36,816 bases of DNA. It comes from Verrucomicrobiota bacterium (GTDB taxonomy: Bacteria > Verrucomicrobiota > Verrucomicrobiia > Limisphaerales > UBA8199). Shown one piece after another: positions 1 through 8,034 of the stretch (position 1 is the stretch's first letter; every line of letters starts with the position of its first letter). Location: assembly GCA_003176045.1 (NCBI GenBank), contig PSRM01000009.1, positions 1-36,816 on the forward strand, in the 5' to 3' direction. Below the pieces are notes generated by a model. It was not told the DNA's origin, searched no databases, and saw only the letters and a program-made list of their open reading frames with translations. A program made the position numbers and the translations under genes.

Positions 1-250
1 GTCCGCGTTTCCTTCATCAACCCCGAGCCGTTGCGGACGAGGCCGTCCGCAACTCCTTCGCCAACATGGCGGCGGACGGGCTTGTCCTCGTCCGCGTTTC
101 CTTCTTCAATCCCGAACCGCTGCGGACGAGGCCGTTCACAATTCCTTCGCCAACATGGCGGCGGACGGGCTTGTCCGCGTTTCCTTCATCAACCCCGAGC
201 CGTTGCGGACGAGGCCGTCCGCAACTCCTTCGCCAACATCATAGTGGCGG
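1..250. repeat. Three tandem copies of an 83-89 bp palindrome-bearing unit
   Basis: Copies start at 1, 90 and 173 with the shared phrase GTCCGCGTTTCCTTC and run through CGGACGAGGCCGT and CCTTCGCCAACAT. Copies 1 and 3 are almost identical over their first 60 bases. Copy 2 differs at several positions, and the end of copy 1 carries about 6 extra bases. Each unit contains hairpins of the GCGGACGAGGCCGTCCGC kind. The array probably continues left of the window. Open frames through it are short and contradict each other, so no gene is called. Confidence 0.8.
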
Positions 251-565
251 ACGGCCTCGTCCGCCAGTTGCGCTGCTGTTGAGGCGCCTTCATCAGGAGC
301 CGACCAGCGGAAACCAGTCGCATGCACTGGCGAGCTGCCTGACACGGCCGAACCATCGCTTTTGCCGCATCAGGCGGGCTGCAGACCGGCGAGTCGCCTT
401 AAACAAATTCACAAACAGATTGAGCCCAATTTGTGGCCAACCAGCGTGAACAGAGGAACAGAAGCAAACAGAGGAAACGGAGGACGTAAGCATCTCTGTC
501 GCCTCTGTTTCCTTCTGCTGGCGAAGGCTTAAATGCTGTGCCCAGTTTTGAGACAGCTTAGGTTT
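251..565. repeat. Gene-free stretch with one inverted repeat
   Basis: I see no credible gene here. The only clear structure is an inverted repeat with arms CAGAAGCAAACAGAGG (459-474) and CCTCTGTTTCCTTCTG (502-517), which are perfect complements around a 27-base loop. The left arm sits in an AACAGAGG-rich stretch. Frames open on either strand have no recognisable domain. Confidence 0.6.
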
Positions 566-570
566 CTTAA

Positions 571-662
571 TGGTTCTGTCGTCCCTAACGGGACTTATTC
601 GCCGTCGGACCCATATCCCAGCGTTGAAACGCTGGGCTATTATCTGCCGTCCCTCCGGGGCT
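571..662 (+). repeat. Triple-hairpin repeat (GTCCCT / CCCAGCG / GTCCCT family), copy 1
   Basis: Three palindromes lie in a row: GTCCCTAACGGGAC (581-594), CCCAGCGTTGAAACGCTGGG (617-636), then CTATTATC and a degenerate GTCCCTCCGGGGC (649-661). The same order recurs twice at 18072-18265, so this is a defined mobile or amplified intergenic element, not random palindromes. No coding potential is apparent. Confidence 0.8.
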
Positions 663-751
663 ATGCAGAATGGGCGGGCGCCAAATTTCAGTGGCATTGG
701 GCTTTCTAGTCCTGCTCATCGGGAGGAGGGAGGAATTCGAACAGGCGGATG

Positions 752-811
752 GACGCCGGGCTGAAAAGCCCGGCTCACCGGCAGCCTGGAAAGGCTGCCC
801 TACGCTTTTTG
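752..811 (+). repeat. Double-hairpin repeat ending in a T-run
   Basis: Hairpin GCCGGGCTGAAAAGCCCGGC (755-774) is followed by GCAGCCTGGAAAGGCTGC (781-798), then CCTACGCTTTTT. The frame GGCTGAAAAGCC plus GAAAG-CTGCCCTAC is shared with the larger copy at 24805-24924. The second stem followed by T5 could act as a terminator for anything transcribed from the left, but this copy belongs to a repeat family. Confidence 0.65.
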
Positions 812-973
812 TGCGGTGCCCGCCCTGTTTTTCTCTCGCAGTTGGCCCGAAAAATGTTCTAATTTCAGGCGCGAAACCGTGCCTTTCACCGTTTCCTGGC
901 TTTTCCAGGAAACCGACGTGGAGTCTCATTGAAAGGCGGTTCTACGAAAACCAGACGAACGTTTCATAGGCCA

Positions 974-2404
974 ATGGATTCGAGCAAGACTGAGATTAAA
1001 GACAGCATGGTGGTCTGCCAGACCAGCCAGGGGGTCGAGTTGCGCGCCAGCCTGGTGCGGCTGACCCGCTTCTCGGTCGTGTTCGAAGTTTATAATCCCG
1101 CCAGTGTTCTGCGGCTTTCAGAAGTCCTGAGCGAATTTCGGATTATCGTTCAGGATCGCACCCTTTATTCCGGCCGTGCCGTGATCCGAAGCCTCATCAA
1201 TTCCGGGCTGACGCTCGTGTGCGAAGTGTCGCTGGAGGAGGCGGCGTGGATGGATGTCGAGTTCACGCCGGGCAAGAGCAGCAACGGCGAGCTAGCCAAG
1301 GGCTTCGGCGACTTCATGAATGAGTGGCAGAAGCTCTACAAGGTCGGAGCTGATTACAAACTGATCATCGCGGACATGCAGAGCTTTTTTATGGACCTCC
1401 GCCTTTGGCTCGACCAGGTGGAGCTGACCATCCGTTCCGCGCCCTCGGGAGATCGCGGCCAACTCGAGCAGCACGCCGCCGACGAGGTGGCGAAACCCGT
1501 CGTTCCCTCCGTGAACGATCTGTTCGAAAAGTTTGAGTCCATTGCGGCCAGCTTGCCTGAAGAACTTCAGCCCGCGCACCGCAGCTACATGCGCCGTCAG
1601 CTTCATCCGTGGATTATGTGCGCCCCGTTTGCGCACCGGGCCTTCTTCAAACCGCTTGGCTACGCAGGCGATTATGAGTTGGTGAACATGATGGCCCGCA
1701 ACCTCCACGAAGGCGGCTCGCTCTTCGCCAAAGTGGTCAATACCTGGTTCTTGCGCCAGCCTCCCGCTCAAGCCCATCGCAACCGGCTCCGTTACCTGGT
1801 CGAGAAGATGACCATTGAGGCCGCTCGGGCTAATGCTGCGGGACACGAGGCGCGCATTTTCAATGTGGCCTGCGGTCCCGCGCAGGAGGTGGGAATCTTC
1901 ATGGCCGAGCAGGTGGTGAGTTCGCGATCTAAATTCACTCTGTTGGATTTCAATGAGGAGACCCTGCAATATACCCAATCCACATTGAACGAAGCCCGAT
2001 CACGCCATGGCCGTTCGACTCAGCTTAATTATGTAAAAAAGTCCGTCCACCACATGCTAAAGGAGAGCGGACGGACCATCGAACGCGCGTATCAAAACCA
2101 ATACGATTGCGTTTATTGCGCGGGTCTGTTCGATTACCTTTCAGAGCAGGTTTGCCAGCGGCTGATGACGCTCATGTACGATTGGCTGGCGCCCGGCGGA
2201 TTGTTAGTTGCGACCAATGTCGAGCCCTCTAATCCGCTGCGTTATGGTATGGAGCATCTGCTCGATTGGCATCTGATTTACCGCACCGGACCGCAGATGC
2301 GGAACCTGAAACCGTCGCAGGCCGATCCGGATTCAGTCCTGGTGCATGCGGATGAGACGGGTGTGAACGTATTTCTCGAAGTAAGAAAGCCGAAGAATGG
2401 ATAG
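974..2404 (+). CDS. PhcB-like SAM-dependent methyltransferase with N-terminal PilZ-like domain
   Basis: A 476-residue protein. Residues 1 to about 100 look like a beta-rich PilZ-type domain (RASLVRLTRFSVVFEV), but the usual RxxxR and D/NxSxxG c-di-GMP signatures are not clear. Residues 211-240 carry HPWIMCAPFAHR followed by KPLGYAGDYELVNMM. I recognise this segment as characteristic of proteins annotated as extracellular factor (3-hydroxypalmitic acid methyl ester) biosynthesis proteins, the PhcB family. A class I methyltransferase core follows: motif I FNVACGPAQEVG near residue 296, acidic motif LLDFNEE near 325, and a late YCAGLFDYLS. The inferred role is methylating a 3-hydroxy fatty acid to make a diffusible signal. 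It is followed closely by the sensor kinase. ATG 974 is chosen by domain start; an upstream TTG at 929 has a GGAG five bases before it and would add 15 residues. Family confidence is good, product identity is inferred. Confidence 0.8.
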   Translation: MDSSKTEIKDSMVVCQTSQGVELRASLVRLTRFSVVFEVYNPASVLRLSEVLSEFRIIVQDRTLYSGRAVIRSLINSGLTLVCEVSLEEAAWMDVEFTPGKSSNGELAKGFGDFMNEWQKLYKVGADYKLIIADMQSFFMDLRLWLDQVELTIRSAPSGDRGQLEQHAADEVAKPVVPSVNDLFEKFESIAASLPEELQPAHRSYMRRQLHPWIMCAPFAHRAFFKPLGYAGDYELVNMMARNLHEGGSLFAKVVNTWFLRQPPAQAHRNRLRYLVEKMTIEAARANAAGHEARIFNVACGPAQEVGIFMAEQVVSSRSKFTLLDFNEETLQYTQSTLNEARSRHGRSTQLNYVKKSVHHMLKESGRTIERAYQNQYDCVYCAGLFDYLSEQVCQRLMTLMYDWLAPGGLLVATNVEPSNPLRYGMEHLLDWHLIYRTGPQMRNLKPSQADPDSVLVHADETGVNVFLEVRKPKNG

Positions 2405-2452
2405 TCTTGTCAAAAATGCGACTGCAGCCGGCGACGTCGGCCGGCGCCGACC

Positions 2453-2538
2453 TTTGGAGTGCGGCGACATGTCGCCGCTTTCACACACCGCGACATGTCG
2501 CGGTGTTCCAAAGCGCGGACATGTCCGCGCACTCCAAA
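2453..2538. repeat. GGAGTGCG hairpin-family element between methyltransferase and sensor kinase
   Basis: Runs from TTTGGAGTGCGGCGACATG to CATGTCCGCGCACTCCAAA. It holds three hairpins around the core GACATGTC (near 2465, 2492 and 2517), and its two outer ends are inverted copies of each other. It fills most of the gap between the two genes and ends 15 bases before the preferred kinase start, so it displaces any normal ribosome binding site. It stays open in the kinase frame and would encode part of a 49-residue extension if the TTG at 2407 were used. Confidence 0.85.
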
Positions 2539-2553
2539 TCAATCCACGCCTCC

Positions 2554-5424
2554 ATGCCTAGCACTGCCATAACAGCGCACCCTGATTTTCAGGCGGCATT
2601 CCTGGCCAATGAGCGGCAGGAACGCCTGAACACGGGCAAAGTGGCGTCCATCCTGGTGCTGGTGCTGATGCCCGCCGGCATCACGCTGGACAGAGTCGTT
2701 TACTCTGACCACCCGGATTTTCTGAGATCATTTCTGATCCTGCGCCTGGTTTGCTCCGTGCTCGCCGGCGTTCTTTGGTTCCTGCACACAACCGAATTCG
2801 GCCAAAAGCATTATCGGATGCTGGGTTTGCCGATTGCCCTTCTGCCGGCCTTTTTCATTTCATGCATGATCTACGCCACGCGTGACCCGGGCTCGCCTTA
2901 TTATGCGGGCCTCAATCTGGTCATTTTGGCGGTGAGCGTAGTGGTCCACTGGAGCCTGAGCGAATCCCTGCTGGCCGCCGGCGGCATCCTGGTAATGTAT
3001 TTCCTGGCGGCGTTCAGCCAGTCCGCGGCGGGGCATTTTCGCATCATCTTTAATAACACCTATTTTTTGATCGTCACCGGCGTCATCGTCGTTACGGGCA
3101 ATTATTTTTTCAATCGCTTGCGTTTTCGCGAGTTCGCCCTCCGGTTTGAATTGGATCAAAACAAAAAAATCCTCGAAGCGAATAACGCCAAGCTGCGCGA
3201 GCTGGACCAAATGAAAGGCCGCTTTTTCGCCAACATCAGCCATGAATTGCGCACGCCCTTAACGCTGCTCATCGCTCCGCTCGAATCGCTCCTGCACCGG
3301 TTTAATTTCGATCAGGCCACCAAGGAACTGCTCGCCACAATGCACTCCAATTCGATGCGCTTGCTCAAACTCATCAACGAGCTGCTCGATCTGGTTCGCC
3401 TTGAGTCCGGCCAATTGCAGGTACGGCGCGAGCCCATCAACGTCGCCGAATTCGTCAAGGGCCTCATGAGCGGCGCGCGTCAGATGGCCGACGACAAGCG
3501 TATCCGGCTCGAAACGCAGGTAGATCCCGCCCTGGGCACCGTAATCGGTGACCGCGATAAACTGGAAAAGATTATATTAAACCTGGTGTTCAACGCTCTG
3601 AAGTTCACGCCCGCCGGAGGCAAAGTCGAATTGCGAACGGAAAAGCAATCCGATCAATTTGTTCTTATTGTGGCCGACACGGGTATGGGCATTTCGGCCA
3701 AAAACCTGCCGCAGATATTTCAGCGATTTTGGCAGGCGGACGATTCTTCCAGCCGAAAATACCAGGGCGTCGGTATCGGCCTCGCCCTGGTGCGGGAATT
3801 GGCCGAACTCCAGGGGGGCAAAGCCGAGGTCCAGAGTCAGGAAGGGAAGGGAACCACATTCACGATCCGGCTGCCGTATCAGAAAGCTGAGGAGTCCAAA
3901 GTCCAAAGTCCATCCTCCTTCGCTAAAGCTACGGCGGACGAGAAGTCCAAAGTCGAAGACCCCGACGCTCTGGCACCGCACGGAGACAGTCGGCTAAAGC
4001 CGGAACTACAAGATTCTGAGACGGTGGCTGGCGCCGAAGACAGTATCGCGGGCAAGGATGCCCGCGCTGCCGGGGGCGACAGTGGCTCGCGTGAGGAATG
4101 GCTTTCGAATTTGTATCGCCGCGCGCAGCTCTTCCCAGGCCATACCCCGGTACAGTCGTCATTGCGGCCCGTGGAAACTGGGCGGAACGGGCGGAATCGG
4201 CCGACCATCCTCATCGCGGACGACGAACCTGACATGCTGCGCTTCCTCAAGACCGAGTTGTCCCAGGATTACAATGTTCTGGAGGCCGTGGATGGCGCGC
4301 AGGCAGTCTCCAAGGCAAGCCAATTCCAGCCGGATATCATCCTGCTGGATATGATGATGCCCGAGAAAGATGGATTGCAGGCCTGCCGCGAAATCCGCGC
4401 CCACACGCCTACGCACAGCATCCCTATTGTGCTGCTGACCGCGCGGGCCGACGAAGAAACCAAGCTGGCTGCGCTCTCGGCCGGCGCCAGCGATTTTCTG
4501 ACCAAGCCGTTTTCCACTACTGAAGTCCAGGTGCGAATCAAAAACCTTGTCCAGTCGCATCAGTATCAGCGCAAGATCTCCAAGCAAAATCAGGTGCTGG
4601 AATCTACGATTGAGCAGCTCAAAGAAACGGAAACACAACTCGTTCAATCGGAGAAGCTCGCCTCCCTGGGCCGAATGAGCGCGGGCATTATCCACGAGAT
4701 CAATAATCCGTTGAATTTCGCTACCACCGGCCTGTTCACGCTTCGCAACAAAGGCAAATATCTCGCGGCCGAGCAGCAAGAGGAATACGCCGAAATCCTC
4801 AGAGATGTCGAAGACGGCATCAAGCGAGTCAAAACCATCGTGTCCGACCTGCGCATGTTCAGCCACCCGGATGTTGAAAGCCGCGACCAGGTCGAGATAG
4901 CCGAGGTTGTCGAGACCTCGTTGCGCTTTCTGAGCAACGAATGGAAGGACAAGGTGCGCATCGAGCAATCGCTGGCTGAGCACCAGACGATCTGGGCCAA
5001 TAAGAACAAGCTTATCCACGTGCTTGTAAATCTGTTGCAGAACTCGCTCGACGCCATGAAGTCCAAGACCTACGATCAGGAAAAACCCGGCATCTGGATC
5101 GAAGGCCGCGTTGAACCGGGGAAAAGCCTGCTTATCGTGCGCGACAATGGCAAAGGCATTGATGCCGAGCATCTCGATAAAATTTTTGACCCGTTCTACA
5201 CCACCAAAGACGTCGGGGAAGGTATGGGCCTGGGCCTGGCCATCTGCTACCGCATCATCCAGGACTGCGATGGCCGAATCTCCGTCCGCACCGAGCCCGG
5301 CAAATTCTGCGAGTTTACCATGGAATTCCCCGAAAAAGGGCAGCAGACTTCTTCCACCAGAACCGAAACTGAACATGAGCACATCGCTTCGCCCCATTCA
5401 TCCACTAATCCACTAATCCATTAA
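2554..5424 (+). CDS. Sensor hybrid kinase, PhcS-like kinase fused to PhcR-like receiver-kinase
   Basis: A 956-residue membrane protein. About six hydrophobic helices span residues 30-180 with no large periplasmic loop, as in sensors of lipophilic signals. First kinase: H-box NISHELRTPL with His230, N-box NLVFNALKFTP, DTGMGI at 375, GVGIGLAL. Linker: about 447-548, composed largely of repeat DNA. Receiver: TILIADDEP at 551, phospho-acceptor Asp599 in LLDMMMP, LTARA, and Lys in TKPF. Second kinase: coiled segment, H-box GIIHEINNPL with His714, NLLQNSLDAM, DNGKGI at 864, GMGLGLAI. Every catalytic box looks intact. The order matches Ralstonia PhcS followed by PhcR, here in one chain, downstream of a PhcB-like gene. 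Starts at TTG 2407 or ATG 2416 are possible but run through repeat sequence; ATG 2554 gives a normal N-terminus. The next gene begins 15 bases after the stop. Confidence 0.85.
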   Translation: MPSTAITAHPDFQAAFLANERQERLNTGKVASILVLVLMPAGITLDRVVYSDHPDFLRSFLILRLVCSVLAGVLWFLHTTEFGQKHYRMLGLPIALLPAFFISCMIYATRDPGSPYYAGLNLVILAVSVVVHWSLSESLLAAGGILVMYFLAAFSQSAAGHFRIIFNNTYFLIVTGVIVVTGNYFFNRLRFREFALRFELDQNKKILEANNAKLRELDQMKGRFFANISHELRTPLTLLIAPLESLLHRFNFDQATKELLATMHSNSMRLLKLINELLDLVRLESGQLQVRREPINVAEFVKGLMSGARQMADDKRIRLETQVDPALGTVIGDRDKLEKIILNLVFNALKFTPAGGKVELRTEKQSDQFVLIVADTGMGISAKNLPQIFQRFWQADDSSSRKYQGVGIGLALVRELAELQGGKAEVQSQEGKGTTFTIRLPYQKAEESKVQSPSSFAKATADEKSKVEDPDALAPHGDSRLKPELQDSETVAGAEDSIAGKDARAAGGDSGSREEWLSNLYRRAQLFPGHTPVQSSLRPVETGRNGRNRPTILIADDEPDMLRFLKTELSQDYNVLEAVDGAQAVSKASQFQPDIILLDMMMPEKDGLQACREIRAHTPTHSIPIVLLTARADEETKLAALSAGASDFLTKPFSTTEVQVRIKNLVQSHQYQRKISKQNQVLESTIEQLKETETQLVQSEKLASLGRMSAGIIHEINNPLNFATTGLFTLRNKGKYLAAEQQEEYAEILRDVEDGIKRVKTIVSDLRMFSHPDVESRDQVEIAEVVETSLRFLSNEWKDKVRIEQSLAEHQTIWANKNKLIHVLVNLLQNSLDAMKSKTYDQEKPGIWIEGRVEPGKSLLIVRDNGKGIDAEHLDKIFDPFYTTKDVGEGMGLGLAICYRIIQDCDGRISVRTEPGKFCEFTMEFPEKGQQTSSTRTETEHEHIASPHSSTNPLIH
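3888..4190 (+). repeat. Repeat-built interdomain linker inside the hybrid kinase
   Basis: In-frame DNA between the first kinase and the receiver. In order it holds heptamers GTCCAAA (3894-3900, 3901-3907, partial 3908), CCTTCGCTAAAGCTACGGCG (encoding SFAKATAD), another AGTCCAAAGTC, a CGGCTAAAGCCGGAACTAC palindrome, and GCGGGCAAGGATGCCCGC. These are intergenic-type repeats. The second relates to the hairpin downstream of pilQ at 33472-33498. The encoded 100 residues are polar and probably disordered. Confidence 0.75.
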
Positions 5425-5439
5425 TCCATCAGCCCGTCC

Positions 5440-6702
5440 ATGCACACACCATACGATTACCGGAAGTATGCGGTTCTCTACGTGGATGACGAAGAGAAGT
5501 CGCTCAAGTATTTCACGCGCGCCTTCGCCGACCAGTTTCGCATCTTCACTGCCCCCAATGCACAGGAAGGCCTGAAGCTCCTCGAGGAGCACAAAGATGA
5601 AATCGGCTTGCTCATGACCGATCAGCGGATGCCAGGCGAAAAAGGCATCTGGCTGCTTGAACGCGCCCGCCAACTGCGCCCGCGCATTATTCGCATCCTG
5701 GCCACTGCCTACTCGGACATGGAAGCAGCAATTGCCGCCGTCAACACCGGCGCCATCTACAAATACGTCACCAAACCCTGGGATCCGCCGCAGCTCGAAA
5801 ACACGATCAAACGCGGGTTGGAATTCTTCATGGTCCAGCGTGAGCGCGATCAGTTGCTGCACGAAAAAATGTCCGTCCTGCACAACATGATGATCGCCGA
5901 CCGCATCGTGAGCCTCGGTCTGCTCGCTGCCGGCCTGAGCCATCACATCCGCAATGCGCTCGTGGCCGTCAAAACTTTCCTCGACCTCGCCCCAGCCAAG
6001 ATGGAAGAGGAGAAAATGGAAATTGATGGCCTCCGCAACCCGGATTTCTGGAAAGAATACTACCAGAACGTTCAGGGCCAGATCGGTAAAATCAATAACA
6101 TGCTCAAGGACCTCTGGACGGCCTCAGAGAAACCCGCCTTCGATTTCGCCGATCGCGTTCAACTCAATGAAGTGGTCAGCCAAACCTTGGCCCAGCTCAA
6201 AGAGCCGCTGGCCGCAAAGAATATCCAGGTGGAGAACCAAATCCCCGACTCGCTCCCCGCCCTGAGCGTGGACAAACCGAAGTTCTACCGCTTGTTCGAA
6301 TTGTTGTTCAAGGACGAGATCGCGAGTTTGCCCGCGGGAAGCCGCATCACGCTGACAGCCACTTCGAGCAACGGCTCACCTGAAAAAGCCGAAATCCAGG
6401 TCCGCCTCAGTGACAACGGACCCGGTCTGCCCAAAGAAGCCCTGCGCCTGATCTTCGACCCCTTCGTCGTGCGCAGCGACAGTCCCATGGAATACGGCAT
6501 CCATCTCATGGCCTGCTACTTCATCGTCCATCATCATGGCGGGCGCATTGATGCTACCAGCGAGCAAGGGCAGGGGACAACCTTCACCATGCGGCTACCT
6601 CTTAACCCCGACAAAGTGTCTCCCGCCCGGGACGAAACCGAGTTCTTCCACAAAGTCCTCCTTAACGAGACCCTTTGGGAGAAGCTTATCACCAACGACT
6701 GA
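5440..6702 (+). CDS. Receiver plus degenerate histidine-kinase protein, PhcQ/PhcR-like
   Basis: A 420-residue soluble protein. Residues 8-125 form a receiver: AVLYVDDEE, phospho-acceptor Asp61 in MTDQRMP, ATAYSD, Lys in VTKPW. The TDQRMPG/TKPWD wording is typical of response regulators with non-DNA-binding outputs. The kinase-like half has H-box LSHHIRNALV (His168), where the usual acidic residue after the His is another His. Its N-box FELLFKDEIASL lacks both Asn residues, and MEYGIHLMAC stands where GLGL is expected, while G1 box DNGPGL (325) remains. It is therefore likely a poor kinase or pseudokinase acting as a relay or scaffold. No DNA-binding domain is present. It lies 15 bases after the hybrid kinase and is probably cotranscribed. 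In Ralstonia, PhcR and PhcQ are response regulators with kinase-like C-termini, which fits. Confidence 0.85.
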   Translation: MHTPYDYRKYAVLYVDDEEKSLKYFTRAFADQFRIFTAPNAQEGLKLLEEHKDEIGLLMTDQRMPGEKGIWLLERARQLRPRIIRILATAYSDMEAAIAAVNTGAIYKYVTKPWDPPQLENTIKRGLEFFMVQRERDQLLHEKMSVLHNMMIADRIVSLGLLAAGLSHHIRNALVAVKTFLDLAPAKMEEEKMEIDGLRNPDFWKEYYQNVQGQIGKINNMLKDLWTASEKPAFDFADRVQLNEVVSQTLAQLKEPLAAKNIQVENQIPDSLPALSVDKPKFYRLFELLFKDEIASLPAGSRITLTATSSNGSPEKAEIQVRLSDNGPGLPKEALRLIFDPFVVRSDSPMEYGIHLMACYFIVHHHGGRIDATSEQGQGTTFTMRLPLNPDKVSPARDETEFFHKVLLNETLWEKLITND

Positions 6703-6717
6703 ACTATCGGGTCAAAT

Positions 6718-6738
6718 GCGGACGCGCCCCGTCCGTAA
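6718..6738 (+). terminator. Possible weak hairpin after the signalling operon
   Basis: GCGGACGCGCCCCGTCCG lies 16 bases after the last stop of the three-gene operon. The arms CGGACG and CGTCCG pair around a short GC loop. There is no T-run behind it, so intrinsic termination is uncertain. It could equally be a remnant of the GCGGAC palindrome family. Confidence 0.3.
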
Positions 6739-6896
6739 TTCAAGCTTGCCGTCACTCCTCTTTGTGGTACACTTCTTAGAGTTATGAGCCTGGCACCGCC
6801 AGACCCGGGGACCACGGTTTTTCTGTGTTCGCACCGGGAAAGGAGCACAAGCTATCGGAACATCTAACCCAAACCTGGATGCGATAGAAAGTGAAC

Positions 6897-7679
6897 ATGA
6901 AAAACACCACGCTTGCACTGACCCTTACCTCCACACTTCTGCTATCGGCCAATTTTGTCCGAGCCCAAGTAACAAATCCGCCCCCGGCACCGCCGGTGGT
7001 CACTTGCCCGGACCCTGTCACTATCGAATGTACAAATCCCGCTGTGGTGACAGTAGGCGTCTCCGACGCAGATGGCGGAGCCTTAACTGTGATTTGGACC
7101 GTGAACGGAACCAGTGTCCTGACAAACACCGTTCCCGCAGGCACGCCGCCGTTATCCACAAATCTGACCTTTGTCGCTTCGTTGCCTTTGGGCACAAACA
7201 GCGTGAGCGTAACAGCCATTGATAATGGCACCAACTCAGCCTCCTGCGCCACGACGGTCACCGTGGTGGACACCATTCCGCCGACAATTGTGTCGGTTTC
7301 GGCCACGCCTAACGTTTTGTGGCCTCCGAATCACAAGTGGGTAACCATTCACGTCTCTGCTGTGGTCACAGATCCTTGTGATGCCACCACGTGGAAAATC
7401 ATCAGCGTGGCCAGCAACGAAGCCGTCCTGGGCCACGGCTCAGGCCATACGTCTCCCGACTGGCTTATCACCGGCGATCATACCGTACAGGTTAGGTCTG
7501 AGCGCGCCGGCAACGATAAGAGTGGCAGAATTTATACCATCACCATTCAGGCTACAGATGTTTCGGGCAACGTTTCCGCGCCTGCTACTGTGACTGTTAC
7601 GGTTCCGCATGACCACGGCCACCATAACGGCCAGGGTAATGGAAATGGGAATGGCAATGGCCATGGACATGGACATTGA
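6897..7679 (+). CDS. Secreted HYR-like protein with His/Gly/Asn-rich tail
   Basis: A 260-residue exported protein. The signal peptide is MKNTTLALTLTSTLLLSAN, with cleavage probable after VRAQ or nearby. The mature start VTCPDPVTIECTNPA is the Cys-containing opening common to HYR/immunoglobulin-like modules of secreted Verrucomicrobiota proteins, followed by SVTAIDNGTNSASCATTVTVVD, which closes a first module. A second module begins TIPPTIVSVSATPNVLWPPNHK and includes ATDVSGNVSAPATVTVTV. The chain ends in about 20 residues of His, Gly and Asn (HDHGHHNGQG, then NGNG and HGHGH), which could bind divalent metal. The only ORF start is GTG 6891; ATG 6897 two codons later is preferred. It stands alone between two repeat-bearing gaps. 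Function unknown; an adhesive or surface role is a guess. Confidence 0.8.
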   Translation: MKNTTLALTLTSTLLLSANFVRAQVTNPPPAPPVVTCPDPVTIECTNPAVVTVGVSDADGGALTVIWTVNGTSVLTNTVPAGTPPLSTNLTFVASLPLGTNSVSVTAIDNGTNSASCATTVTVVDTIPPTIVSVSATPNVLWPPNHKWVTIHVSAVVTDPCDATTWKIISVASNEAVLGHGSGHTSPDWLITGDHTVQVRSERAGNDKSGRIYTITIQATDVSGNVSAPATVTVTVPHDHGHHNGQGNGNGNGNGHGHGH

Positions 7680-7752
7680 TAACGCGCAAACATCAGGCTC
7701 AGTGAAGGTCAGGAAAGGTTAAGTGGCAGGGCGTTCAAGAAAGGCAAAAAAG

Positions 7753-7838
7753 GAGCGCACAACTCTGTTGTGCGTGGCTGTTGGCTGCGTTTCCTCCAGG
7801 AGCCACGAACGACTCGCACAACAGAGTTGTGCGCTCCG
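7753..7838. repeat. GGAGCGC hairpin-family element with core ACAACTCTGTTGT
   Basis: The left end GGAGCGCACAACTCTGTTGT and the right end ACAACAGAGTTGTGCGCTCC are inverted copies of each other, and each also folds alone. They are separated by about 40 bases. A single left end with a similar core (GGAGCGCCCAACTCTGTTGG) occurs at the right edge of the window (36774). The rest of the 355-base gap between 7679 and 8035 shows no other gene or motif. Confidence 0.8.
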
Positions 7839-8034
7839 ATCTTGAACGCGCCCTGGGCGAAGTGGCGGCCTATGCCGTCAAGCTGAGCAAAACAGCCCTC
7901 CGCCATCTCCTGACTTGTCGAATCGCCGCCGGGCGCTAAATTTGGGTTGCGCCCGTATGGCGAACACAAAATCGACTCCAAATAGAGCCGTGACCGCGAG
8001 GGAGCGGCCAGAGGCGCGCGTGTGGCCAGAACAG

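Noticed and set aside
293..929. Open frames of 100-134 codons on the minus strand before the methyltransferase
   Set aside because: They read straight through three different repeat families and show no conserved segment.
4159..5397. 412-codon open frame on the minus strand
   Set aside because: It is antisense to the conserved receiver and second kinase of the hybrid kinase; GC-rich codon use leaves the opposite strand open. It has no domain and no leader.
6747..6775. Possible promoter TTGCCG with TACACT spaced 16 bases, before the HYR-like gene
   Set aside because: The match to the sigma-70 consensus is too weak to separate from chance in this GC-rich DNA.
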